DNA of 64,000 nt from Hemileia vastatrix (GCA_030280995.1 JASXTE010000016.1:17592501-17656500), one strand, 5' to 3'. Positions 9,790-20,595 are shown, counted from the stretch's first letter. The notes: generated from the letters alone by a model not told the origin. Program-made: numbers and translations.

Positions 9790-11293
9790 TGTCAGCCTGT
9801 ATATCTCCAGGACTGAGTAAAAAGTAATTATAAGTTATGTTAAACACATGAACTATACATGGGAATAATAAATAAGAGTACACAAATAGTATACATAAGT
9901 AAAATTATGATAATACACAAAAAATGCCATTATAACACCTTATATACACGCATATATCCACCTTTTATAGGTCTTATGTACTTAATATTAAGTTGGAATA
10001 TGTTAGGGTAATCTTAAGAACCATAAGTATAAGGCTACATAATTTTTAAGTACACTTAAAGCTGTTATATTCATTGTTTTATGCAAAAAACAAGAAATGC
10101 GCTTTATTTCACTTAAAAGTTGACTATATGCGCTATAAAATTGAGAATATCAAAATTGCGCTTTGACAGATCAATTGAGCTCATTTAGGACTATTGATTT
10201 GGCTATTTAAATGCATAAAAATAACACTTTTCAAATTTGGTGTTTTTTATGCCAGAAATGGCTTCTGTGTACTGGCCACATACTGCCTGCTTTTTTCCCA
10301 TGTGAATAGCTTCATTTTTAGCAAAGTTAGCTTTTTCACACTATAATTACCCCACATTCTACGCCCACTGTGGGGAAACACACTAAAATAGGCGACAGGC
10401 GCTTATTTAGTGTCCTAGCTTAATTAATAATGCATTGACCTTGTTTATATGCACTAATTTCATTAATAACCTCACTCTTGGCACTTTATTTCATCACCAC
10501 GCTTAAATTCGCCTAATTTTAGTCAAGGATTTACCCGTGCAAGAGCCTGCCAAGAACTGCATGTAGTTACCCCACATCTCACGCTCTTTTTTAAGCTTTT
10601 GGGTGGTTTCTCAGTCAATTTTGGTTATTTTTGAATGGGAATTTCACGTAGTATAATGTCAGGATTAGCCCCATTATTTCTACAGTCAATCCCCCTTATT
10701 ATTAAGCTATTATTAACCTTAAAAAGTTTCCTTTAGTCTTTAATATTATTGTTTTATACGCATATACTCTCTTTTTGTCTTTTTCTTTAATTTTGATGGA
10801 TTTCCCTTATTATTACAGGATTTTGGCGGTTGTTACTCTTCTAATTATGTCATGGGTTACTGGAAATGTTGATGGGCATGTCTATTAGTTGTTTAGAGGC
10901 GTCATTAACTGTGTATTGGGTGGTACATCAAGGGAATTATTGGGGAACTCAGTGTGTATAAAAGGAGGAGGTTTTTTTGGGTTGTATTTCTTCATTCTTT
11001 ATCATTACAATTTAACCAATATAACCAAATCAATTACAATACATATCAATTAGTACTTTTATACGACTTTTGAATAGTATCTGAATTTATATAATCTATT
11101 TTTCTACCAACTATAAAGATTGTAAGCCATATATAAGAATAGTGAGAATTATATTACTGAGACCTTTTATATTTGATTATATTTTACAACTTAGTGGATT
11201 AAAACTACAGTATTCATATAGGACCATTAAAATCTTCTAGACAACTGACTATTCAAGCTAGTTCAAGTCCTTGTACTTGACCTTAGCCTGACA
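9790..11293 (+). repeat. 3' LTR of Ty3-A (1504 bp, full length)
   Basis: It begins TGTCAGCCTG and ends CCTGACA. It keeps the 423-bp block missing from the 5' LTR (about 10384-10806). The same block is in the solo LTR at 52747. A CCCCACA...TGTGGGG inverted pair lies near 10350-10375, and a TATAAAAGGAGG box near 10958. Confidence 0.93.
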
Positions 11294-11298
11294 GTTGA

Positions 11299-12186
11299 GC
11301 TCATTCCCTTTCACTTTCCCATAAACATTCATTTTTGCACTTACTTGCTTCTTTCCATTCTCCCTTTTTTCTTGTTCACTCATCTTTTTCTTTCCTCCTT
11401 CCGCTTGTAATTTTTTGCTCCATTTGTTCCTTTTTTTCTGTCTTCTTTCTCTGTCTCTCTTTTACTCATCTGAAACCTCCCTCGCTCTTCTACTTACTTT
11501 CCCCCCCTTCTCTGCTTTGCTTATCTACTCACTCCCTCTCCCTCTCTTCTTCCCACTTTAAACTTCTTTTTCTGTTTTGTTTACTTCATTCCTATTTCCT
11601 TTTTTCACATTCTTTAAATTTAGACTTGAATTTAACCTTAATAGAAAACTGGAAACAAATCTTGTTTTTCAGAGCCATATTCAATTAGTAATTTCCTTTC
11701 AACTGAATTTTTACCATTTCTTTTTAATTGTTCAACATTTTTTGTGCTTATAAAACCAAAATTTCCTTTGAGTTTTAAGCTTAACAGAATGCACAGTTGG
11801 AAAAAACTGTGCACTTCCTCAGTGAAATCATCACATACATTGTATAGTTCATTCAATTCATCAGTTGTAAGCACCATAGTTGTTTCTAGGTTGGTTCTTT
11901 TGCTTTTTATCACACAGATTTTTTCTGCCATTAAAAAAACTATTACTGCCAACTTTGACAATGATCTATATTTATTTTTGTGCATACTAAATTTGGCTAG
12001 TAATTAAAAAATATTGATCAAAAACATTCAATCTAATTTAATAAATCAATGTGCAATAGAAATGGGTGTTTTTCTAAATCTGAGAAACATGGGTTGAAAA
12101 CATTTTCCACAGCATTGTCATCTACTTACAAACAAATTATCACCTGGTAGGAAATATGAAATAAACAAAAAGAACATTTGGATATC
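11299..12186. other. CACTA-like element interior: CT-rich then non-coding
   Basis: Bases 11299-11640 are strongly CT-rich on the + strand. The opposite arm of the same transposon (14400-15000) is GA-rich, so these are inverted subterminal regions. The open frames here follow from composition and resemble no protein. The rest to 12186 holds nothing I recognise. Confidence 0.5.
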
Positions 12187-12780
12187 ACTGACCATCAGGG
12201 TAAATCATTTTATTCATCACAGAATCTATTTTGATGCCTTCCCAAAATGGTCTCAGTTCATCTAAATTTACTTTCAGATGACGCATAAGAGCTGAAAGGG
12301 TATCCTTTGGTAGAGCATCAGTCAAAACCTCCATTGCTGTTATCAAAGCCTCAATGGCATGAGTTGCAGAAACATCATAAGGAATACAAGGCAACCAAAA
12401 TAATCCTAATAAGACATCCAAAGCACCCATTGATATAAACTCTTGACAATGCATAGAATTCTGCAACTTTGCTTCAAGTAGCTATAAAAAAAAGAAAGTT
12501 AAGATGACAAAACTTATAAGAAAGAGGAGCATAACCTGAACATGTTTGTTATCTACTTACTTGGAAAAAAACATCAATCAATAACAAAACTTCATTTCCC
12601 GTATGTCTGTCCTTATCTTTCTCACTTGAGTCTTTCTCTTTATCAGGAGTTTCTACATGAATGGTCACAGTAGGAATTCCGCCTTGTAAATCCATACCAG
12701 TCAAATCTAACGTAGGTGGAAAAGAAGGTATGCAGAGATTTGAATCTAGAGAACATACTTTACCAACTTGTGATGTTTAG
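12187..12780 (-). pseudogene. Captured TOM1/HUWE1-type E3 ligase fragment (DUF913 region), two exons
   Basis: The downstream exon (about 12187-12478) reads LLEAKLQNSMHCQEFI, MGALDVLLGLFWLPCIPYD and LRPFWEG. This fits the N-terminal DUF908/DUF913 part of TOM1/HUWE1 HECT ubiquitin ligases, where an NSxHC-F-I block and an LPCLPYDF block are typical. The upstream exon (about 12561-12780) reads LDLTGMDLQGGIPTVTIHVE, then a Lys/Asp-rich linker and NEVLLLIDVFFQ. It ends at a GTAAGT donor with a matching AG acceptor, so an intron is retained and capture was at the DNA level. No catalytic HECT domain is present. The family call is from memory and moderate. Confidence 0.6.
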
Positions 12781-12917
12781 ATATGGTCAACTGAGAAATT
12801 TTCTGCTGCCTCCAATTAAGTACAAAGAGACCTGAATGAAAGGATCAGGGTACAATCCCAAGTATGTATTGCTTTAAAGCCAAAATAGATCAAGACACTT
12901 GTGTTAAATGTGCTCAC

Positions 12918-13410
12918 CTGTTGTAGCCTGTGATCACAAGAGCACAAGCTCCCGTAGGAGCAGTATCATGAACCTGGTGGATGTCTTTCAAGCCCTCTTT
13001 TTGATTTGCTTTCTTTAATTAATCAGCAAATTCATCCTTCCCAAAAAATCCTATGTAAACTTCCGAGTGCTCTGGTAACACATATTGTGCTAACCGAGTA
13101 GCATTTTGTGCAGTGCCTCCAGCCACGTAAGTTGGTTTCAAGTGAGCTACTTTTGAATAACTTGTGCGGGAGAAAGTGAAGGTACATAGACAAGTTAGAA
13201 GACATCACAGAAAGATAATATTGATTTTGTGGATGACATTGACGGTGAATCAAACAAAGAAATGAGAGTTACATTTCAGGTTGTTTCTTGTCAACTAAGA
13301 TGGAATCAGTTGGTTTCAATCCATATTTCTCTAACAAATGTTCTGCATTTTTGACTTTTATGTTGAGTAAAGATGTCAAAAAAATACAAAAGATTGTTTT
13401 CTCTTGATCA
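12918..13410 (-). pseudogene. Captured adenosine kinase fragment (two exons)
   Basis: Minus-strand exon 1 (about 13279-13410) reads LLNIKVKNAEHLLEKYGLKP and then TDSILVDKKQPEM. This corresponds to the N-terminus of adenosine kinase, which phosphorylates adenosine to AMP. After an intron (GTAACT...CAAG), exon 2 (12918-13165) reads KPTYVAGGTAQNATRLAQYV, then GFFGKDEFAD, a TAA stop, and later PTGACALVITGYNR up to a GTGAGC donor. The GG-x-x-QN and PTG-CA-x-x-I-T blocks are typical of the ribokinase/PfkB family. The catalytic C-terminal half is absent. It sits between two TOM1-like fragments inside the CACTA-like element. Confidence 0.75.
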
Positions 13411-14147
13411 GTGTCCACCAAACGATTGCAAGTGTGGCTCAGTGACAAACTAACAATTTCCAATTGCCAACAAAGGACATGAAGAGTGGGAGATGGCTGG
13501 AGTGAAACAGCAATGAGAAAACAAAAGAAAGATGTGATGATGAGGATGAAGAATAGAAATCTAAGTCTGAATTCAAGGCCAACGATGGATGCAAAATCCA
13601 ATTGGTTAAAGTGTGAAGTTTCTGAACGCAACTCTGGCTCTTTCTACCTCAGTTGTGTGACAGTTTTCCAGCAAAAGTGACAATGAAAAACTGTCAAGAT
13701 ACAGTAAGATTGCAAAGCGTTGGTCCCAGTTTGGCAAGCTAAAATTCATGATTTTTATATAGAAAGTTTGATATTTAAAAGCAAAGTTAGCAAGGGTTGG
13801 TTCATGTAGGCAATTTTTGTTGTTAAATTTCTGGCTGTCTGTCTAAATGTTTTGAATGTTTTTTGAAGAACTCCACCAACCTTTTCCAATATTTCTGTAC
13901 TCTGCTAAATCTTTTTCTGTGTGACGAGGGTTGAGGGTTGACAAAAAAGAAAAGAAAAGACAAAAGAGCATGAGCAAAACTAATACATGTATATAATAAA
14001 AAAATGGAAAATGGAAATCAAACAAAAAAAAAAACCCCAAACATCATAGGAGGAAAACAACTTGCAATTTGTACAATTTTTAAGAAAAAGTTTGATGAAT
14101 CCCAAATCCGAAAGGGCCATTTTTTAAGTGAGAGGAGTTAAGTCATT
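13411..14147. other. CACTA-like element interior, no gene recognised
   Basis: Non-coding, AT-rich sequence between the adenosine-kinase fragment and the first TOM1-like fragment. Short open frames on both strands are hydrophobic or repetitive and match nothing. Confidence 0.5.
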
Positions 14148-14401
14148 CATTTAAATACTGATTCTCTGTTCCTCAATGGAAGGATCTTCTTTAATTTCTT
14201 TTCCATCAGCATCTTTATCTTTCTTATTACCTGGACCACGTAAGTCGTAGCTTTTGACAATAGATTCAAGAATTCAATGAAATTGATTGAGGACAGGAAT
14301 CCAAAAAACCAAATCTGACCAAGGCCATTTCTAACCTTCACAATTGACTTGTTCCAGAACGTCGGGAAGGTTGATAAACTGTTGGATAAGTTTTATGACA
14401 T
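14148..14401 (-). pseudogene. Captured TOM1/HUWE1-type N-terminal fragment
   Basis: Read downward on the minus strand: HVIKLIQQFINLPDVLEQV, NCEG, a TAG stop, then KWPWSDLVFWIPVLNQFH, a second stop, ILESIVKSYDLRGPGNKKDK and an acidic/basic tail. The W-P-x-S-D-L-x-x-WIPVLN-x-F block is like the start of DUF908 in TOM1/HUWE1 ligases. With the fragment at 12187-12780 it suggests that two separated pieces of one host gene were captured, with adenosine kinase between them. Confidence 0.55.
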
Positions 14402-15097
14402 GGGGATACTGAAGAGCGGGTGAAGGAAAAAGAGAAGAAGAAGGGGAGAAAAGCAAAGAATTAGGAAGCTATTGCGGATGAAGACCAGGAAGAGAAGAGT
14501 AAGACGTACAGATTCAGGAGCTTTTTTCCAGGAACGCTTTATGCAAACCATAATAGGGGAATAGATTATAGTATAGGAAAAGAAAAAGGAAGACAAAGAG
14601 AAGAAAGAGGATTTGGAGATAGGAAAGAGAGGGATGATCAACTGAGGAGAAGGAGGGAGGAAAAGAGGAGCAAGAGGTTAGGTTAAGGGAGGAATGGGCC
14701 ACACAAGTCAAAATGGTAAGTGCAACCCAACTGCAGGGCGGAAGGAGTTGATCAATCAGTTGCTTCAGGTGGACGCAAGGATGGCAGGGGAACAGGTGAT
14801 ACACTGTGAGAGATGGGTAGAGGAGGGCCAGAAATGGAGCAAGGGAGAGTGATACAATAAAAAAAAGGATCAGGAAACCAAAAATGATAATAAAAAGATT
14901 AAAAAAACTTACCAATTAACAAGTATAGGAAAGTGACAAAACAAAATGGCTGAAGTTGGCCGGGCAGGTGATGGGTGAAAGGGGAAAAATAAATTGAGTA
15001 GGGCTCAGACAGGGTCATTACCAGAATCACACACAGGGTCACAACCAGAAACCAAAAAAACAACTAGACGTCTAGTTCACTGTTTTTTTCTCCTGTG
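14402..15097. repeat. GA-rich subterminal arm and terminal inverted repeat of the CACTA-like element
   Basis: GA-rich sequence, mirroring the CT-rich arm at 11299-11640, then the repeated words GGGTCATTACCAG and GGGTCACAACCAG (15012-15050). Next comes the palindrome ACTAGACGTCTAGT (15064-15077) and the terminal CTCCTGTG at 15090-15097. The left end (1969-2066) is the inverse. Confidence 0.65.
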
Positions 15098-15100
15098 ATG

Positions 15101-15734
15101 GTAATGTAAATACTAAACCTATAAAAAATAGTAATAAGTATTGTATCTAATAGATATGTTATAAAAATGGCAAGTAAAAAGAATGAGTTTAAAAAGTACA
15201 AAAGGAGAGGGCCTTTTATAGGCAAAAGGTGGGAGATAACACACGGAGTTAACAACATCCAATAAGAGAGTGTGAGAGAAAAAACTTAGTGAAAAGAGAG
15301 TATATGAATATAAAAAAGATATACTAAAATGATGCTTCAATAAAAGGCATCATATTTATTTGATATAAATCTTGAGTTCCCTTAGATTGTCACACTTAGT
15401 ATAGAACATTTGATTTAAAATGTTATTTTAACTGAATTTTAAATTTCTTAATAAAGAAATTTGAATTTTTTAGATTTTTAATATTTTAATAATATTTTTA
15501 TTCCCTTTTCAACTTTATTATTGAGCACGGTGTTAGGGAGTAAAAATATACAGGACATTTATTTATTTTTATTAATTACTAAATTTACTTATTGTACTTA
15601 GCTAGTTAATTGTAAGTAATACATAAGTAGATAATAGATAATTAATTATAAATAACAATTAAAAAAAAGGTGTGGCTTCAACTCAGTAAGATAATTAATT
15701 ATTTTACTGGATAAGTCTAGTAGCCTGGCTGACA
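15101..15734 (-). repeat. 3' LTR of Ty3-B, proximal piece
   Basis: In minus orientation it starts TGTCAGCCAGGC at 15734 and runs down to the CACTA-like insertion. It is about 95% identical by eye to 26761-27394 of the 5' LTR. A box near 15210-15225 (GCCTTTTATAGGC on the + strand) is nearly self-complementary and TATA-like. Confidence 0.85.
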
Positions 15735-15766
15735 CTCCCTCACTCTAAAAAACAATAAAAAAAATG

Positions 15767-16862
15767 CTATGATTTTTTCTTTTTATACTTCTTTAGTAGA
15801 GTAGGAATATTAGATATCTCCTTCCCAGGTATCCAAGAATCATATTCAGAAGATTTATTCTTGAATCTCAATAAGTATTCTGTACCTTTTTCAGCAGTGA
15901 CTATTCTGTCATTTAGAATTTTTTCAATTTCTGCTGTTTCAGTGATTTCATTTGGGGTTTTCTTTGGTCTTCACCTCCTTTTTGTAAATAAATAACTTGA
16001 GGATGTGTAAGGTTTCAAAAGAGATATTGGAAAAACAGGATGTTTTCAGTCATATGGAGAATACAAAATAACTTCAACTGCATTATCTCCAATCATTCTT
16101 CTGACAAAAAATGGACCAACAAATGGGTCTTTCAATTTGTTATTACCTTGTAAATTGAAGTGGACTGTATAAATAAACACTTCATCACCCTTTTAAAAGT
16201 GTATTCTTTATGGGATTTGTCCCATCTCCTCTTCTCATATTCAAAGAATTTTTCAATACATTTTTGAGCATGACTTCTGCAAAGTTGTTTCATTTGAAGA
16301 AAAGATTTTACACCAGGATGTAAATCCAATTCAGGTATTTTATTATTGAGAATTTGGGCAGGAGTATTTGGAACATATCCAAGCCAGAGCTCAAAAGGCT
16401 TTCTTTGAGTAACAGAATGAACAGTGCTATTATAAGCAAATTCCAACCCAGGAAGTAAGGTATCCCAATCATGAGTGAATCTGTCATTGTCTTTATACTC
16501 AAGGGCAAAGACACAATACCTTCTTATCATGTCCTCTAAAGTCTGAATCATTCTTTCAGCTAATCCATCAGTCTGAGGGTGATGGGCAGTAGATAGTTTC
16601 AGATCACAATTACAAACATCCATCAGAGACATCCAAAATTCAGAAGTAAATTTAGGGTCTCTGTCAAAGATTATGGCTTTAGGAAAAACAGAAGTATTAA
16701 ACATATGAGACCACCATAAGAAAGCTAATTCTTTAGTGAAAACATCCTTGTGAGTAGGGATAAATTTACACATTTTTGTGAATCTGTCCACAATAACCCA
16801 ACAAGAGTTATAACTGTCTTTTCCAGCATTGGGTATTCCTGTTACAAAATCCATGTTTATTA
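15767..16862 (-). pseudogene. Ty3-B integrase core C-terminal part and chromodomain-like tail
   Basis: Minus strand. It starts at the H2 insertion (TAATA, 16858-16862) with NMDFVTGIPNAGKDSYNS, the first catalytic Asp block. Next come FDRDPKFTSEFW and the HHPQTDGLAERM block, then GLEFAYNSTVHSVTQRKPFE. A frameshift falls near 16190. The chromodomain-like end (about 15770-15930) reads EIEKIL, GTEYLLRFKNKSSEYDSWIP, with TAG at 15767-15769. The first half of the integrase lies beyond H2 at 20596-20960. Confidence 0.85.
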
Positions 16863-17169
16863 GGGGGTGTCAGTTCTGGCAAATCCGCACTTACAAATCC
16901 CCACTTAAATTTGACCAAATCGGCACTTAAATAAGTGCGTATTTCCAAAACACACTAGCCCCAATACTGGTGGATTTCAAAATGAAATAAGTCACTTATT
17001 TCACTCAAATCCGCACTTTCTCAACCAAAAGTGCTGATTTCACCATCAAGTCCCATTTCACTGATTTGTAAGCATCATCCCATTCATACGCAGCACTCCG
17101 CAGCATAACACTTCATAACTCAAAACATTGTACATCACTTACATCTTCATATCATATCATATAAGAGTT

Positions 17170-17805
17170 ATGCCTTCCTCACTTTCAAATCGTGATAAAT
17201 TACATAAAGCAATGACTTTCATGGCTCTTGAACTGCTCTTGGACTCTGATTGCAATTCTGATTCTGATCTAGAAGAAGATTTTGTCTTTTTATCAAAAAT
17301 GGCCACGAAAAGTTACCTTCTTCCCAGAAAGCCTCAAGTACTTCATACCCCCAAGTACACCATCCAAACACTTCTTAAACTATCTACACCCAGTTTTAGA
17401 CAGCTGTTCAGGACTTCTCAGGAATGTTTCCTTAAATTTCTTGAGCTTATTCAGGATCATCCCATATTTCACAATAATTCTCAAAAAGAACAACAACATC
17501 CTTCAATTCAATTGGCCATCACACTATGTCATTTGGGTTCAAATGGTAATGGAGCCGCTTTGAAATGTTTAGAAAATGTCTTTGATTTAGGGTATGGTTC
17601 AGTTAACACTTATACCAGACAATGTATCACTGCCATCAACTCCTTGTAATCTCAACTTCTCACCTGGCCAACAAAAGAAGAGTGACTTGAATCATCTCAG
17701 GTTATGCAAGCAGAGGGCTTCGCAGGATGTATTGGTTTTGTTGATGGTACTGCTATTCCTTTGAGCCAGAAACCTGCTCAAGGTTGAAACAATTACTTTC
17801 ACATT
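17170..17805 (+). pseudogene. H2 Harbinger transposase, 3'-truncated
   Basis: Starts MPSSLSNRDKLHKAMTF at 17170 and aligns with the H1 transposase: SDSDLEED, QLFRTSQECFLKFLELIQDH, PIFHNN, LCHLGSNGNGAA, YTRQCITAI. A TAA (17647-17649) and a TGA near 17682 break it. It continues to ESSQVMQAEGFAGCIGFVDG, which holds the first catalytic Asp, and IPLSQKPA, then ends near 17805. The second Asp and the Glu of the DDE triad are missing, so it is dead. Confidence 0.85.
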
Positions 17806-18304
17806 CTCGTCAAAAATTTTCACCAAAATATTTGCAAGTCAAAAAAATTCCATATCTGTTTTAAAAAATTTACAATACTCTCCCCTGCATTTTATTGAAG
17901 CAAGGGGTGGATATCACCAAAATTTTTCTAAGTCATCAATTTCACATGTCAGATTTGAAAATTTGGCAATACCCCCCCCTGCATTTTATTGAAGTAAGTG
18001 GTGGAAGTCATCTAAATTTAATATAATTACATAAATTATTAAATAAATATCTAATATATATCAATTTTCCTAGTTTAAAGTAATGACAATCCCTTAAGCC
18101 AAAATGCAGATCAAATCTAGAAACAAAAGTTTGGGACTTTCCACAGGTATAGGCTAGAGGAACCCCATGAAACAAATAAATGTTATCATGATTACCATTT
18201 ATACAACACAAGGTCGTGGGCCCATTACTTTAGTTGAGGAAATTGATACATAAAAAATATTTATTAAAAATTTACGAAAAAATATAAAATTTTTGATGAC
18301 AACT
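17806..18304. repeat. H2 interior with family-specific CCCC-rich direct repeats
   Basis: The block TGCATTTTATTGAAG, preceded by a C run and followed by GGGTGG-like text, occurs twice (about 17880-17910 and 17970-18005). Related blocks occur three times in H1 (about 41040-41260). No coding sequence is seen. Confidence 0.55.
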
Positions 18305-18975
18305 CTAATCCCCATACTTTTTGGATCTAAATAAAGTTTTTTTAAATCGATTAACTTTACCTTCTTTCATTACCTTATTGATTCTTTGAATCAACTTATG
18401 ACTGATTTGAAATGAGCAACCAAAATGTGTTAAATGTTGACAGGATTCCAAACCAGGAGGAGCTTTGGTCCTTTGATGATTATCCTTAGAAGAATTCCAA
18501 GTAGTTTCGATGATACCATTTCCCAAACCAAAATCAATGATGCACCGGTGGTCTGGAAAATATAAACCATGTCATTTGATTTTAGCTGGAGATGGTATTG
18601 GTTGGCCAGTAATCGGTTTGATATATGAGAATATACCAAAAGTAAGAAAATTGGTGTCCTTGGTATCGGTGTGAATTTTATTGTGAAATCCAGAATGAGT
18701 GATAATAACATTAGAAAATAAAAGATATTTGTGGCTGATATCTTCCCATTCGGAGTCACACCAATTTGGTATTCCTACTTTGGTTGCAGGTTCATGATTT
18801 TTTTCAAATGCTTTATTACAGTGCTTTTTAAGTCAAAGAGCAAGAAAAGAGTTAAAGGAAGGTAGAGTGTCCCATAAGCAAAAATCTTCATCTTTTTGAG
18901 CTTTAGTGATATTCTTGAGCAACGGATACATGCCTAGATAATAATCATATAAGAGTTTCAGAATCCTTATCCTCT
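18305..18975 (-). pseudogene. Tet-like 2OG-Fe(II) dioxygenase remnant carried by H2
   Basis: One minus frame runs from a likely intron acceptor near 18975 to TAG 18305-18307 with only two stops, TGA 18833-18835 and TGA 18572-18574. It reads LLYDYYLGMYPLLKNIT, KVGIPNWCDSEWEDI, then THSGFHNKIHTDTKDTNFL with HxD (His 18670-18672, Asp 18664-18666). It goes on to TFGIFSYI, RCIIDFGLGNGIIETTW and a distal HFGCSFQISHK. This order matches the Tet/JBP-like 2-oxoglutarate oxygenases expanded in basidiomycetes, where related enzymes oxidise 5-methylcytosine. I name the family from motif memory. The N-terminal part is not found. Confidence 0.65.
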
Positions 18976-20590
18976 AAATATGCAATATAAAAATGTGAAA
19001 TCAGACAAGTGAAATTTGGAAAAAAGGCTCAACTTCAAAGGTCAAAGACTCAGCAACCACTGAACCTAATTCAAACCTGTTTGTGGGAAATAAAAGATAT
19101 TCTTTAGTAGAATATTCAGTTAAAGGACATGTGATTTAAATAAACCTAACCCTAATTTGTTACATAAAAAAATGAAATAAAAATTTAAATTGGGAAAAAA
19201 AGGCTCAACTTTAACAGGCAATATCTCAGCAACCACTGAATCAAATTCAAATCTGTTTGTGGGAAATGAAAGGTAGCCTTCAGGAGAATCTTCAGTAAAA
19301 AGAACATTAGATTTGAATAAACCTAACCCTAATTCCGAGTCTGATTTTCAAAATTTTACAAAAACTTGAAAAGTGGTAATGAAGATGAGATCAAAAGGAG
19401 TTTTATAAGTTCACTGTTATCCAGATAAGAGTCATACATATATTTAAGTATGAACTTTTCATAAATGGAATGAGATATCATATAGGCATGAAAAAAAGGA
19501 GATGAAACTTACCTTGATTGAAAAGTAGGAAAAATAGAGTGAGAAAGATTGATGTTGGAATTGTGGGGAAATTGAATATGGAGTAAGTGAAATGCATAAA
19601 GAATGTGCAATGTATGTGTTTCAATGAAATGGAACCAAAAAAAAGTGAAATAAGGGAAAGGGGGGATAATGACCATGCCAATGAGGGATGAAGAGTAGGG
19701 TTATGGAGCTAAAAAAGAAAGTAAAGAGGGAGAGAAAAAAAAGGTTAATTATACCATTGAAATCCAAAATAACCACTTACAAAAAAAATTTAGATAAAAA
19801 AATAAAATAAACAGAAAAAAACAAAAAAAATTATAATTAGTAATCAAAAAATCAAAAAAAAAAGAATAAAGTGACTTACCTGGAGAGATGAGATGACAAA
19901 ATGAATGAAACCAAATTGTTTGAGGGATGTTGGAGGAGAATAGGAAAAGGATATGAGGGATGAATGAAAAAAAAATCACTGACAAAATATGCGATTTCAG
20001 AAAATATGTGATTTCATGTTGAGCTGGTGAAAGAAAACCAATGAGCCATCCAAAAAAAAATTTTTACCGTAAATTCCAAAAAAAATGAATATGCAACAAA
20101 CCAAAATACCAACCCAAGTGAATGAAGTACACAAAGAGGACATTTGGAGAGTACAAAATGGTATAGGAAAGAAAGGGATGATGTGGCCAACATGTGGTTT
20201 TGAAAAAAAAAATCACAAAAAAAGTGCTGATTTGAGGTCAGAACTGACACCCATAGAAAAAAGATTAAGAAGTAGAAGAAATAAGTAAAAAAGAATGTAA
20301 ACATGCCTGGTCAAAATATTGAAAATGTCAGGAAGGGGTGTGTGCCAAGGATTGATGGGTAGGTAGCGAGGAAGGTCAGTGTGTCACATGTGACAGGGAT
20401 GGGGTAAGAAAGGAAGGGATGTTTTGTGGCCAAAATGTGGTTGTGAAAAAAAACGGGAAAAAAATGCTGATTTGAGGTCATAACTGACACCCTTTTTTGA
20501 AATAAGTGACTTTTTTGCAAAATTTAAGTGCTGATTTGGTTTGAAATCCGGACTTAAGTTAAGTGCGGATTTGCCAGAACTGACACCCCC
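18976..20590. repeat. H2 right arm: internal duplication and shared Harbinger segment
   Basis: A block of about 130 bp (GGCTCAAC... through CCTAACCCTAATT) is present twice, about 19026-19155 and 19200-19335. Bases 19870-20150 match 43460-43722 in H1. Two further near-terminal blocks (GTGCTGATTTGAGGTCA) lie at about 20222 and 20468. Long A runs are frequent. No intact gene is seen. Confidence 0.6.
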
Positions 20591-20595
20591 TATTA

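Larger units (their letters stand above)
2072..11293 (+). mobile_element. Ty3-A: nearly intact Ty3/Gypsy chromovirus
   Basis: A complete plus-strand LTR retrotransposon: 5' LTR 2072-3152, primer-binding region from 3155, gag-pol 3736-9609, 3' LTR 9790-11293. Its TSD GTTGA is at 2067-2071 and 11294-11298. The LTRs begin TGTCAGCCTG and end CCTGACA. Outside a 423-bp gap the two LTRs differ at only about ten positions that I can count, so insertion was recent. The polyprotein is one frame interrupted by just two in-frame stops, TAA 5632-5634 and TAG 8029-8031. It sits inside the CACTA-like element and is the youngest layer of the left stack. Confidence 0.93.
1969..15097. mobile_element. CACTA-like DNA transposon with captured gene fragments, split by Ty3-A
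   Basis: The ends are inverted: CACAGGAGAAAAAA at 1969 and TTTTTTCTCCTGTG at 15084-15097. Similarity continues for roughly 100 bp and includes ACTAGA(N2)TCTAGT palindromes and a T7 run. The 3-bp TSD is ATG (1966-1968, 15098-15100). The intact LTR copy at 26740-26790 shows the empty site, with ACG in place of ATG. A CAC...GTG end and a 3-bp TSD fit the CACTA/EnSpm superfamily, but I see no transposase, so the assignment is an inference. Without Ty3-A (2072-11293) it is about 3.9 kb. It carries TOM1-like and adenosine-kinase fragments on the minus strand. Confidence 0.75.
16863..20590. mobile_element. Harbinger H2: PIF/Harbinger-type element inside the Ty3-B integrase
   Basis: The terminal inverted repeats are perfect over about 31 bp: GGGGGTGTCAGTTCTGG at 16863 and its complement ending at 20590. 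TATTA is duplicated (16858-16862, 20591-20595), and removing the element and one copy restores the integrase frame. It carries a truncated transposase on + (17170-17805) and a Tet-like dioxygenase remnant on - (18305-18975). Segments at 19870-20150 match 43460-43722 of H1, so both belong to one family. It is non-autonomous. Confidence 0.88.

Noticed and set aside
11335..11688. 117-codon + frame
   Set aside because: CT-rich, low-complexity sequence with no family resemblance. It follows from base composition.
14393..14915. Overlapping minus frames of 82 and 133 codons
   Set aside because: The GA-rich subterminal arm gives hydrophobic low-complexity frames. Not a gene.
16858..20595. H2 target duplication being exactly TTA
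   Set aside because: Formally possible with asymmetric ends, but the symmetric inverted repeats fit a TATTA duplication better. Left open until more copies are compared.
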